Source: Candidatus Glassiibacteriota bacterium (GTDB taxonomy: Bacteria > Gemmatimonadota > Glassbacteria > GWA2-58-10). Taken from it: 8,175 nt of DNA. The stretch covers positions 1 through 8,175 of the forward strand of contig JAFGTO010000134.1 of the NCBI GenBank assembly GCA_016934095.1. The letters are read 5' to 3'. Position numbers and translations under genes: made by a program. Numbering within the stretch: the first letter of the stretch is position 1; every line of letters starts with the position of its first letter. Shown here piece after piece: positions 1-6,180 of this stretch. The notes below the pieces were generated by a model. It was not told the DNA's origin. It saw nothing but the letters and a program-made list of their open reading frames with translations, and searched no databases.

Positions 1-27
1 ATTCTATAATATTCAAACTCGCTCTAG

Positions 28-62
28 AAAAAGGCCGGCTCCCGCCAGGGAGCCGGCCTTTT
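28..62 (-). terminator. Intrinsic terminator after the HEAT-repeat lipoprotein gene
   Basis: A perfect 15-bp inverted repeat (29-43 against 48-62, core GGCCGGCTCCC) encloses a four-base loop, GCCA. Read on the minus strand it ends in a run of five T's and begins 26 nt after the lipoprotein stop codon, so it should end the three-gene bactofilin transcript. The stem is also flanked by T's on the plus strand and could work in both directions. Confidence 0.9.
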
Positions 63-88
63 CAGGATCGTACCGGGACATGGGTCTG

Positions 89-796
89 TCATTGACCCTT
101 GATCAGGGCGATGGCCGAATCCGCCTTGGCGGCTACCTCGCTGTTTTTGGTCAATTCTTCGAGCACCGGCAGGGCCCGCTGGTCTCCCAGGTAGCCCAGC
201 GCCATAACGGCCTCACCACGGGTCGCGGCATTCCCGCTCCCGGTCAGGGCCACTATCCCCTCGTAAGCAGGGGTATACCTGCGCATCCCCAGCATCAGGG
301 CCGCCTCAACCTGAAGGTCATCTAGGATGACATCGCTGGTTTTGGCTCCCAAAGTGTAGCCGGGTTCCAGAACCTTGGCTATCTGCTCGCTCGAGGCCGT
401 TTCCGGCAATTCAGTGAGACAGAGCAGGCAGAACAGGCGGACCGGGTTGTTCTCATCCTTGGTCAGTCCCCTGCCCAGGTACGGGATCAGGTCGCTGCCG
501 AACTCGGGCAGTCTCTCCCTGACCGCTTTGAAAAGCTGCTGGGCATATAATTTAGTGTCGCTCCCCTGGAGCATCTGGATCTTCCAGACGGTGATCACCG
601 AGGCGGGATCTTTCGGATCGTCTTTTAAATTATAGCGGGCGACATTCATGGCATCCTTGTAATTTTCCTGATCGTACAATTGCTCGACTTCCGAAAGCTT
701 TTCCCCCTGCGCCGGAGGTTTGATCTCGCAACCCGGCATGGCTAGCAATAAACCGGTCAAGAGTATCAGGGCACCGATAATCTTTATTTTAAGCAT
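89..796 (-). CDS. HEAT-repeat lipoprotein
   Basis: A 235-residue predicted lipoprotein of unknown specific function. Residues 1-22 form a lipoprotein signal (basic start, a hydrophobic stretch rich in Leu and Ile, then AMPG) followed by Cys23, the likely lipidated residue. Residues 33-75 look like a TPR-type helical hairpin (EQLYDQENYKDAMNVARYNL). Residues 115-235 read as HEAT/PBS-lyase-type helical repeats, clearest in the last 45 residues (EAVMALGYLGDQRALPVLEEL). Such repeats usually bind other proteins, so a scaffold role at the cell envelope is inferred. The ATG has a good GGGAGG Shine-Dalgarno 5 nt upstream. The gene is last in a cluster behind a bactofilin gene (75-nt gap) and ends at the terminator at 28-62. 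The lipoprotein and repeat calls are firm; partner and role are unknown. Confidence 0.85.
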   Translation of the reverse strand: MLKIKIIGALILLTGLLLAMPGCEIKPPAQGEKLSEVEQLYDQENYKDAMNVARYNLKDDPKDPASVITVWKIQMLQGSDTKLYAQQLFKAVRERLPEFGSDLIPYLGRGLTKDENNPVRLFCLLCLTELPETASSEQIAKVLEPGYTLGAKTSDVILDDLQVEAALMLGMRRYTPAYEGIVALTGSGNAATRGEAVMALGYLGDQRALPVLEELTKNSEVAAKADSAIALIKGQ

Positions 797-871
797 AAGA
801 GCCTCCCTCGTTCGGCGGAAACAACCGGCCTTTGGATGAATGAGTTCCTTCCCTGCGAAATGCGGCCCGCT

Positions 872-1237
872 TCACCGGATCATGTTGCACTTGCCGTTGA
901 AAACGACCCCTTCTTCAACTGTCAGCTCACTGGTCTGCACGTCGCCTATCAATTGGCCGGGTTCGTGGATGGCAATCCGCGTGGCGGCATAGACATTTCC
1001 GTTGATCCGGCCGCTGTTGATCACGGTGTCCACGCGGACATCCCCGTTGATCCAGGCCTTTTCTCCAACTATCAGTGTGTTATGAATGCCTTTTTCCTGT
1101 TTGGCGGCAATCTCCCCTTTGATATTACCGTCAATCCTCATGGTCCCGGAAAAAACAAGTTTCCCGTTGAGCCTGGTGGATTCTCCGAGGACACTGCTGA
1201 TACTGTCGATAACAATCTTCTTTTTTTTATTGAACAT
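872..1237 (-). CDS. Bactofilin (polymer-forming cytoskeletal protein)
   Basis: A 121-residue bactofilin, a small protein that polymerises without nucleotide into filaments that scaffold envelope enzymes or shape the cell. After a short basic tail (MFNKKKK), residues 17-118 show the spaced Gly/hydrophobic repeat of the right-handed beta-helix: LNGKLVFSGTMRIDGNIKGE, LIVGEKAWINGDVRVD, SGRINGNVYA, IHEPGQLIGDVQTSELTVEE, and a closing FNGKCNM. Length and layout are normal for the family. The ATG is preceded by GAGGA six bases upstream. It sits 41 nt after a membrane coiled-coil gene and 75 nt before a lipoprotein gene, all in the same direction, suggesting one operon. No M23 peptidase, a frequent bactofilin neighbour, is present in the window. 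The family call is very secure; the process it organises here is unknown. Confidence 0.93.
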   Translation of the reverse strand: MFNKKKKIVIDSISSVLGESTRLNGKLVFSGTMRIDGNIKGEIAAKQEKGIHNTLIVGEKAWINGDVRVDTVINSGRINGNVYAATRIAIHEPGQLIGDVQTSELTVEEGVVFNGKCNMIR

Positions 1238-1278
1238 TTATTTCCTCGCTAAAGATCTGACTTGATCATCAACGCAAA

Positions 1279-1941
1279 TCAGAGCTCGTGCCGGATCCTG
1301 AGCAGGAGCTCTCCGATGTCTGAATAAATAAGAATCTCGATCAGGTCCGCCTCTTTTTCCAGCGGCAATGTCCCACGGTATTCCTTGAACCGCTTAATGG
1401 CATAAGGGTCGCCATTAGCAAAACTGAGCGGTATCCCGTCCTTGAATTTTATTGCCGGATACGATTTGTAGTATTGCTGGTTCTCCAGGTCTTTCAGAAC
1501 CACGAATACATAGCCCCTGACCATGTGATTGTCATCGGTAGTGTTATCCAGCACAAAAAAGAAATTGAGCTTACCGTTGATCGGGTTGGCTTCCAGCCTC
1601 AAATCCCGCACGTCAATTTCCCGTTTATTCACCACCGAGTCCTTCAAGACTATAGCCGTGCCGCCCAGTCCCATCGAACTGATAGTCGGTGAGCCTTCCT
1701 GGCTCAGCTTGCTGATATCGCTCTCGAGTTTGCTGATCTGAAATTTCAGCGTGCGGATCTTGACCTCGAGTTCCTTATTGTCCTGGCTCAGGGTGTGGTA
1801 TCCATGAATGAAAAAGATGTAAGTCGAGCTGAAGACCACAAAGGCAGCCACCATCAGTATGATAAACCGGATCGAGATCTCCAGGGTGAGAGGCCGGTTG
1901 GTATCTTTCATAAAAATAATTGTCAGGTGGTTCTTTTTCAC
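1279..1941 (-). CDS. Membrane-anchored coiled-coil protein, bactofilin neighbour
   Basis: A 220-residue protein that I cannot assign to a named function. It has a short cytoplasmic N-terminus, one transmembrane segment at about 23-45 (FIILMVAAFVVFSSTYIFFI), a heptad-like coiled coil at about 50-81 (LEVKIRTLKFQISKLESDIS), a Gly/Ser linker, and a C-terminal domain at about 105-220 with alternating hydrophobic strands (LNFFFVLDN, RGYVFVVLKD, EILIYSD). The architecture resembles DUF6776-type proteins, but that is only a visual impression. The start is GTG at 1941, chosen because AAGGA lies 9 nt upstream; the internal ATG at 1911 lacks a Shine-Dalgarno. The C-terminal domain is predicted to face the periplasm. 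As first gene of the bactofilin cluster, it may link the cytoplasmic filament to the envelope. That role is inferred. Confidence 0.8.
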   Translation of the reverse strand: MKKNHLTIIFMKDTNRPLTLEISIRFIILMVAAFVVFSSTYIFFIHGYHTLSQDNKELEVKIRTLKFQISKLESDISKLSQEGSPTISSMGLGGTAIVLKDSVVNKREIDVRDLRLEANPINGKLNFFFVLDNTTDDNHMVRGYVFVVLKDLENQQYYKSYPAIKFKDGIPLSFANGDPYAIKRFKEYRGTLPLEKEADLIEILIYSDIGELLLRIRHEL

Positions 1942-2196
1942 GAAGATATATCCTTATAAAAACAGGATTTAATCGGCTGCTTCGCGATTCGGCCGGGACC
2001 AGCGGACCGGCGATCTGCGATGAGCTGTTCTCTTTGGGTTGACATGGGCCGGATTGGCCCGCTTCAGCGCAAGGATAAAGTAGCGAAACTGAAGGCTCCC
2101 CGCAGTTCGCGGGGAAAGCGCCCGAGTGTTCAATTCAATAATAATCTATTTCAGATAGCACTTTAAGTCAAATATAAATCTAATAAACCCGCTTTA
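1942..2196. other. Intergenic region between phosphatase and bactofilin cluster
   Basis: This 255-base gap separates the phosphatase stop codon from the GTG of the coiled-coil gene. It is AT-rich near 2135-2196 and holds the short repeat copy at 2096-2138 and a small GGGCC/GGCCC inverted repeat at 2047-2061. The promoter of the bactofilin cluster should lie here, but I could not find a convincing minus-strand -35/-10 pair. A TATAAG on the minus strand near 1957 is too close to the start and lacks a -35 partner. I see no small gene. Confidence 0.5.
2096..2138 (-). repeat. Intergenic repeat, copy D (first half only)
   Basis: Read on the minus strand this begins GAATTGAACA, as copy B does, and runs into TTCCCCGC, a short loop and GCGGGG (stem 2098-2103 with 2109-2114). 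This corresponds to the first hairpin of the repeats at 2703 and 3977. The second half of the element, with AAATACCTTGACAA, is not recognisable, so it looks like a truncated or decayed copy in opposite orientation to A and B. Confidence 0.5.
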
Positions 2197-2685
2197 CTAG
2201 ACTGTAATACTGCCTTCCAGGGAAGAAACCAGGCCTTGCAGGCACAGCTCGATGTCCCTGTAGGCTTGTTCGTAGTGGTATTTATCACCGCCGTACGGGT
2301 CCCTGATCTCCGATCCGACTGACCGGTCTGCCGCGAACTCGGACAGCAGCCTGATTTTTTGTTGCGCCACAGCACTGCTTTTCAGCAGCAGCTCTTGATG
2401 CATCTGCTCCATGACGATGATTAAATCGGCATCCTGGATCAGGTTTTCAGTCAGGCGCTTGCTCTGATGGCCCGAGAGGTCTACACCGTTCTCCCGGCAG
2501 ACTTCCACGGCTGTCCTGCTGGCCGGGGAGCCTCCCAGCGAGATGATCCCGGCGGAATTGACCGCCACCTTTATTTTCAACTTTTTCTCTTTGAGCAGTT
2601 TTTCCAGAATCGCCTTGGCCATTGGGCTCCGGCAGGTGTTCCCGGTGCAGACGATCAGGATGTGGATCTTTGCTCCCTTTTTCAT
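2197..2685 (-). CDS. Low-molecular-weight protein phosphatase, probable arginine phosphatase (YwlE type)
   Basis: A 162-residue low-molecular-weight phosphatase. The P-loop CTGNTCRS starts at nucleophile Cys13 and ends with Arg19-Ser20. The general-acid loop RDPYGGD places Asp129 as catalytic acid. The total length is usual for the family. The residue before the second P-loop Cys is Thr17. Bacillus YwlE has Thr at this place and uses it to select phosphoarginine, while tyrosine phosphatases usually have Ile, so an arginine phosphatase is favoured over a tyrosine phosphatase or arsenate reductase. I chose the ATG at 2685 because the next upstream ATG (2724) lies inside a repeat element and adds 13 residues not expected in the family. 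The chosen start has only a weak Shine-Dalgarno. The gene follows a Sua5-type gene; ywlC (Sua5) and ywlE are near neighbours in Bacillus too. No kinase gene is visible here. Confidence 0.88.
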   Translation of the reverse strand: MKKGAKIHILIVCTGNTCRSPMAKAILEKLLKEKKLKIKVAVNSAGIISLGGSPASRTAVEVCRENGVDLSGHQSKRLTENLIQDADLIIVMEQMHQELLLKSSAVAQQKIRLLSEFAADRSVGSEIRDPYGGDKYHYEQAYRDIELCLQGLVSSLEGSITV

Positions 2686-2702
2686 GACCGGTCCAAGCCA
2701 GG

Positions 2703-2824
2703 TTGAATTGGCTAGCGAACACATTCCTCGCAGCTTGCTGCGGGGCTAGCGAGCGAATAATAGATCATCGGCAAATACCTTAACAATCGAAGATTTTCCC
2801 TGAGCCAGCTCAAGTGGAGTCTTC
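2703..2824 (+). repeat. Intergenic repeat, copy A (two hairpins)
   Basis: This is the best preserved full copy of the repeat, filling the gap between the Sua5-type and phosphatase genes. In order it has TTGAATTG; hairpin 1 (CCTCGCAG 2726-2733, loop CTTG, CTGCGGGG 2738-2745); GCTAGCGAGCGAATAA; CAAATACCTTAACAATC; and hairpin 2 (2789-2805 with 2808-2824, arms GAAGATTTTCCCTGAGC and GCTCAAGTGGAGTCTTC, paired with several G-T wobbles). GCTAGCGA also occurs just left of hairpin 1, so the stem is flanked by a short direct repeat. Hairpin 2 ends five bases past the Sua5 stop codon. It could act as a terminator or 3' stabiliser for that gene, but no clear T-run follows. Confidence 0.8.
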
Positions 2825-2829
2825 AGCGC

Positions 2830-3537
2830 TTATAAATATTCTACCGCAGCGGGATCGATGCCGGCTTTACTGAAAATCTCGCTCAAGGGGCAGGCTCCCC
2901 GGCGGATAACACGCACTGCACTGTTCGGTTCGACAGCCAGGATGGTCGAAGGAAGCTCTTTATTACTGTTTTTCCCGGTGGATCCCATTCTGTCGATCAC
3001 TGCCAGCTCCGGTCGCAAGCAGGGTTCGGATTCCCAGCGGGTTTTCAGGATTTCAAGGCTTTGCAGGGGGTCGCCTGGAGCCGGCTGCCCCGAAAGGTTG
3101 AGACTGGTAGAGGCTATCGGCAGGTCGAGCTCGGCCAGCACCCTGGCGGTGAACGGGTGCCCGCATTGGCGTACGGCGACTGTCTCGCCCAGCCAGGGGA
3201 CTCTGCTGCGGGCGCTCGCGGCGGTTCTGAGTACCAGGGTCAGCGGCCCGGGCCAGTAAAGACCGACCAGCTTGCGGGACAGCCGGGGGATTTCCCCGCA
3301 GAGATTCTCCAGCCATGCACTCCCTGGTAGCAGAAAGATCATCGGCTTGCCTGGATCACGGCCCTTGAGCCGGCTGATCCGCTCGAGAGCCGGGCTGCTG
3401 TCGTAACGGCATCCCAGGCCGTGGACCGTCTCGGTAGGGTGAACCACTACTGCGGAACCGGCCAGCAGGCTTACTGTTTCCTCGACCCAGGCGTTTTCGA
3501 TCCTGCCGCTCTCGAGAATGATCAATCGCTCAATCAC
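2830..3537 (-). CDS. Sua5/YrdC/TsaC-family threonylcarbamoyl-AMP synthase
   Basis: A 235-residue YrdC-domain protein. Family members make threonylcarbamoyl-AMP from threonine, bicarbonate and ATP, the first step of t6A37 tRNA modification. Visible motifs are PTETVHGLGC (34-43), KGRDPGKPM (58-66, holding the Lys-x-Arg pair), YWPGPLTLVL (94-103), AVRQCGHP (121-128), STSLNLSG (143-150), PSTIL (196-200) and a terminal RVIRRG. It is longer than compact TsaC but lacks the extra C-terminal Sua5 domain. The usual Asp-Thr-Val-Tyr after the first Pro-Thr is Glu-Thr-Val-His here, a mild departure. The start is GTG at 3537, with AGGA six bases upstream. It overlaps the end of purE by 8 nt, so the two are probably translationally coupled. 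A repeat hairpin lies directly past its stop codon. Confidence 0.9.
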   Translation of the reverse strand: MIERLIILESGRIENAWVEETVSLLAGSAVVVHPTETVHGLGCRYDSSPALERISRLKGRDPGKPMIFLLPGSAWLENLCGEIPRLSRKLVGLYWPGPLTLVLRTAASARSRVPWLGETVAVRQCGHPFTARVLAELDLPIASTSLNLSGQPAPGDPLQSLEILKTRWESEPCLRPELAVIDRMGSTGKNSNKELPSTILAVEPNSAVRVIRRGACPLSEIFSKAGIDPAAVEYL

Positions 3538-3937
3538 TGCACGTCCTGATAATACGCACAGCCAGATGCGCCGCGTTCACGGCCCCGTCGATACCCACCG
3601 CTGCCACCGGCACTCCGGACGGCATCTGTGTAATCGACAACAGGGCGTCTATTCCAGCCAGCGCTCCGGAGGCGATGGGGACCCCGATAACCGGCAGCTC
3701 GGTATAAGAGGCGCAAAAACCGGGCAGGGCTGCGCTCATGCCGGCCCCGGCGATCACCACCTTGATCCCGCGCTCCCGGGCGCCGACAACCAGCTCCCTG
3801 GTTGCATCCGGGTCGCGATGCGCACTGGAGACATGGGTCTCGAAGTCCACTGACCGGCTTTTCAACACTTCCTCGGCTTTTGCCATCAGCGGACGGTCGG
3901 ATTCACTGCCCATGATAATCAAGACTGAAGGTTTCAT
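3530..3937 (-). CDS. purE: PurE, 5-(carboxyamino)imidazole ribonucleotide mutase or AIR carboxylase
   Basis: A 135-residue PurE, which makes carboxyaminoimidazole ribonucleotide in purine biosynthesis. The N-terminal GSESD (10-14) and SAHRDPD (38-44, with catalytic-type His40) are the class I signatures, and QMPSGVPVAAVGIDG (104-118) matches the C-terminal part. The phosphate/substrate loop reads AGAGMSAALPG (63-73), whereas Escherichia coli-type PurE has GGAAHLPG, so the second His is Ala70 here. Similar loops exist in some lineages, so this is probably a subfamily trait. Whether it works with PurK or carboxylates AIR directly cannot be told; no purK is in the window. The ATG at 3937 follows a GGGAG Shine-Dalgarno. 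The open frame continues to 4123 only through repeat DNA, which argues against an earlier start. Confidence 0.92.
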   Translation of the reverse strand: MKPSVLIIMGSESDRPLMAKAEEVLKSRSVDFETHVSSAHRDPDATRELVVGARERGIKVVIAGAGMSAALPGFCASYTELPVIGVPIASGALAGIDALLSITQMPSGVPVAAVGIDGAVNAAHLAVRIIRTCSD

Positions 3938-3976
3938 CTTCTCCCTGCTGCAAGACACGGCCATAGACCGGACATG

Positions 3977-4095
3977 GTGAATTGAACAGCGAGCGCGTTC
4001 CCCGCGGCTTAACGCGGGATTAGCGAGCGAATAAAAAAATCGACAAATACCTTGACAACCGAAGATTCCCCGCAGCAAGCCTTGGAAAAGTTTCA
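3977..4095 (+). repeat. Intergenic repeat, copy B (two hairpins)
   Basis: A second full-length copy in the same orientation as the one at 2703, lying between the phosphorylase and purE genes. It has GTGAATTGAACA, hairpin 1 (CCCGCG 4001-4006, loop GCTTAA, CGCGGG 4013-4018), TTAGCGAGCGAATAA, CAAATACCTTGACAACC, then a weaker hairpin 2 (GAAGATTCCCC from 4061 against GGAAAAGTTTC ending at 4094). Words outside the stems match copy A closely. Within hairpin 1 the bases differ but pairing is kept. A 12-bp palindrome, GGCCTGCAGGCC, follows at 4101-4112 and is outside the repeat. Confidence 0.8.
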
Positions 4096-4138
4096 ATCTA
4101 GGCCTGCAGGCCGGGCTTGTCAATAAAGGCAGCGGATT

Positions 4139-5077
4139 TCAGCGCCCGGGCGGGTTTATCCAGGTACGCCAGTCAGGGCCGATCCTGCCGGAGCTGCGGT
4201 AGCGCTCCATGGTGCGGGTGCACGGGCAGGCGGATACAGCGGCCTGTTCCGCCTCCAGGCGGGCGGCCAGCTCCAGGATGATCGCGGGAAACTGCTGCAC
4301 GGCATTATCCACCCGCACCCGCTCGCCATCGCCCAGCATCCCGTCAAACAGCTCCCCCGGGCGGGCCGGCAGGTCCCTGACACCCTCCGCCCAGTTGGCC
4401 ACGTAGCAGCAGGGATGATAGCAGAGCTCCAGCTCGCGGGCCAGGAACACTTCCGGCGCCAGGGTCATCCCTACCAGCCGGCCTCCCAGCCGCTCGATCA
4501 TCCGCACCTCGGCAGCGGTCTCCAGACGCGGTCCCTGGGTGGCTGCATAAACCCCGCCCTCACAGTAATCAAGCCCGAGCCGGTCAAGGCTCAGGCACAG
4601 GAGCTTCCGCAGCCTGGGGCAGAAAAGCGGGTTCTGGCGGATAAAACCCAGGCCGGTGCCCTGGAAAAAAGTATTTTCCCTGCCCCTGGTCAGGTCTATC
4701 AGGTCATCGGGCAGGACAAAGCTTCCCGGTTTGAATTCCGCATCGATCGCTCCCGGGCCGCTCCAGGAGACAATGCTGGTGGTCCCGACCGCTTTGAGGG
4801 CCCAGATATTCGCCCGGTAATTGACCTCAGGTGCGCTCACCAGGTAGCCGGACTCACCGTGCCGGGACATGAAGGCCAGCGAAAAACTACTGCGCCCGGG
4901 CTGGAAAAAGTGGACCGGGGAAGACTCCCCGAAAGGGGTGTCGACCACCAGCGGGTCATCCCCGGGCAGGCGCCTGCCGAATTCGGCCGGCGACAGGTCG
5001 TAGGCGCCGCTGCCGCCGATGACCGCCAGGCCCAGGTAATTCTCCGGTACCCGAAGTATGTCCGCAGGTGGTTTCAT
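4139..5077 (-). CDS. MTAP/MTIP-family nucleoside phosphorylase next to mqnC
   Basis: A 312-residue purine nucleoside phosphorylase of the methylthioadenosine/methylthioinosine phosphorylase family. Motifs in order are GGSGAYDL (21-28), TPFGESSPV (47-55), SRHGE (71-75), VNYRANIWALK (85-95), PGSFVLPDDLIDLTRGRENT (117-136), the signature TQGPRLET (180-187), GMTLAPEVFLARE (203-215), and ANWAEG (227-232). True MTAPs carry Asp at the base-recognition position; Asn228 here instead resembles 6-oxopurine enzymes such as methylthioinosine phosphorylase. A CPC motif (284-286) near the C-terminus recalls the CxC motif of archaeal MTAPII. The tail to residue 312 is longer than usual and ends WRTWINPPGR. 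The ATG has GGAG six bases upstream. It lies 49 nt behind mqnC, hinting at purine removal from futalosine or clearance of a by-product. The substrate is not proven; the family is secure. Confidence 0.85.
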   Translation of the reverse strand: MKPPADILRVPENYLGLAVIGGSGAYDLSPAEFGRRLPGDDPLVVDTPFGESSPVHFFQPGRSSFSLAFMSRHGESGYLVSAPEVNYRANIWALKAVGTTSIVSWSGPGAIDAEFKPGSFVLPDDLIDLTRGRENTFFQGTGLGFIRQNPLFCPRLRKLLCLSLDRLGLDYCEGGVYAATQGPRLETAAEVRMIERLGGRLVGMTLAPEVFLARELELCYHPCCYVANWAEGVRDLPARPGELFDGMLGDGERVRVDNAVQQFPAIILELAARLEAEQAAVSACPCTRTMERYRSSGRIGPDWRTWINPPGR

Positions 5078-5126
5078 CTCGAGCTCCGGTGGGGTTCAGT
5101 TTGCAAGGAGGACAAGCCGCCGCTCC

Positions 5127-6158
5127 TCAGAGCAGGCGGGTAACCCGGTAATCCTGAGTGCGCAGCGCCGGGGTAAACCCAGCCTCACGGATCAGCCGGG
5201 CGATCCGGGCCTCGTCCATCGCCTCGAACTCGCAGCCGGCGGCCCGCACCACGTTCTCTTCCAGCATGGTGCTGCCGAAATCATTGGCCCCGAAAAACAG
5301 GGCAAGCTGGGCGATGTCCGGCCCCTGGGTGACCCAGGAAGCCTGGATGTTAACTATATTGTCAAGCAGAATCCGGCTCGCGGCCAGGATCCTCAGGTAA
5401 TGAGCCGGGCCGGTTTTTTCATAATTCAGCCTGGTGTTGGCAGGCTGGAAACTCCAGGGAATGAAGGCGGTGAACCCCCCGGTGCGCTCCTGGAGCCGAT
5501 GGAGATGGCGCAGGTGAACGAGCAGCTCACGGAAGGTCTCCCCCATCCCGTAGACCAGGGTGGCGGTAGTCCTGATACCGAGGCCGTGCGCTGTCTCGTG
5601 TATTTCGAGCCAGCGGCCGACACCCACCTTGCGCGGCGAAAGGCGGCGTCGCACCCGGCTGCAGAGGATCTCCGCCCCGCCCCCCGGGATAGAATCGAGC
5701 CCGGCTTCGACCAGGGCCGCCAGCGCCGGCTTCAGCCCGATACCCGAGACCCGGCAGATATGGTCGATCTCGGGAGCGGAGAATCCGTGAACGTGGATCG
5801 GGTGGTTTCGCTTGAGATAGCGCAGGAGCCCCAAGTACCAGTCCAACTCCAGCTCGGGGTGCAGGCCGCCCTGCAGTAGTATCTGCACGGCTCCGCGCTG
5901 CCTGGCCTCCTCGACTCTGCTGCCTATCTCGCCGTAGCTCAGCAGGTAGGAGTCCCGTGCACCGGGGCTGCGGTGAAAGGCGCAGAAACGGCAGCGGCCT
6001 GTGCAGATGTTGGTGTAGTTGATATTCCTGTCGTTGATGAAAGTAACCAGGTTTTGCGGATGTGCCTCCCGGCGCAGACTGTCGGCCTCTGCACCCAGTT
6101 CCAGCAAGTCCGCACCCTCAAGCAGGGTCGTCCCGCGCCTGATAAAGTCTGTTCCCAT
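5127..6158 (-). CDS. mqnC: MqnC, cyclic dehypoxanthinyl futalosine synthase (radical SAM)
   Basis: A 343-residue radical SAM enzyme of the futalosine route to menaquinone; it cyclises dehypoxanthinyl futalosine. The CX3CX2C iron-sulfur motif is Cys52, Cys56 and Cys59 in NYTNICTGRCRFCAF. Other MqnC-type features are QILLQGGLHPELELDWYLGL (92-111), HGFSAPEIDH (124-133), AGLDSIPGGGAEIL (152-165), TTATLVYGMGET (197-208), GGFTAFIPWSFQP (227-239) and FFGANDFGSTMLEENVV (288-304). MqnE, the other radical SAM enzyme of the pathway, lacks this combination. The N-terminus is about ten residues shorter than many MqnCs, but an in-frame TGA at 6165-6167 prevents any extension. The ribosome binding site is weak. 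It starts 22 nt after a long palindrome (6181-6224), and its partner phosphorylase gene follows by 49 nt. No other mqn gene is visible in the window. Confidence 0.95.
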   Translation of the reverse strand: MGTDFIRRGTTLLEGADLLELGAEADSLRREAHPQNLVTFINDRNINYTNICTGRCRFCAFHRSPGARDSYLLSYGEIGSRVEEARQRGAVQILLQGGLHPELELDWYLGLLRYLKRNHPIHVHGFSAPEIDHICRVSGIGLKPALAALVEAGLDSIPGGGAEILCSRVRRRLSPRKVGVGRWLEIHETAHGLGIRTTATLVYGMGETFRELLVHLRHLHRLQERTGGFTAFIPWSFQPANTRLNYEKTGPAHYLRILAASRILLDNIVNIQASWVTQGPDIAQLALFFGANDFGSTMLEENVVRAAGCEFEAMDEARIARLIREAGFTPALRTQDYRVTRLL

Positions 6159-6180
6159 CCGCGTTCACGGCCTGAAAATA

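Noticed and set aside
836..1252. A 138-codon plus-strand open frame opposite the bactofilin gene
   Set aside because: The minus-strand bactofilin is unmistakable. The periodic DIxVDP/NPHGPG-like pattern of the plus-strand frame simply mirrors the bactofilin repeats.
2686..2724. Earlier ATG for the phosphatase gene
   Set aside because: It lies in hairpin 1 of repeat copy A and adds 13 residues ahead of a normal family N-terminus, although GAGGA directly abuts it with no workable spacing.
4101..4112. 12-bp palindrome GGCCTGCAGGCC as a terminator of the phosphorylase gene
   Set aside because: It has no loop and no T-run, so it is not an intrinsic terminator. It may be a chance GC-rich palindrome.
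3938..4123. N-terminal extension of purE by 62 codons
   Set aside because: The extra stretch runs through repeat copy B and matches nothing in PurE, and a good Shine-Dalgarno precedes the ATG at 3937.
4415..5879. Two long plus-strand open frames (4415-5143 and 5058-5879) opposite the phosphorylase and mqnC genes
   Set aside because: They are compositional shadows: low-complexity translations rich in Pro, Gly, Gln and Arg, no ribosome binding site of note, and the minus strand holds conserved enzymes.
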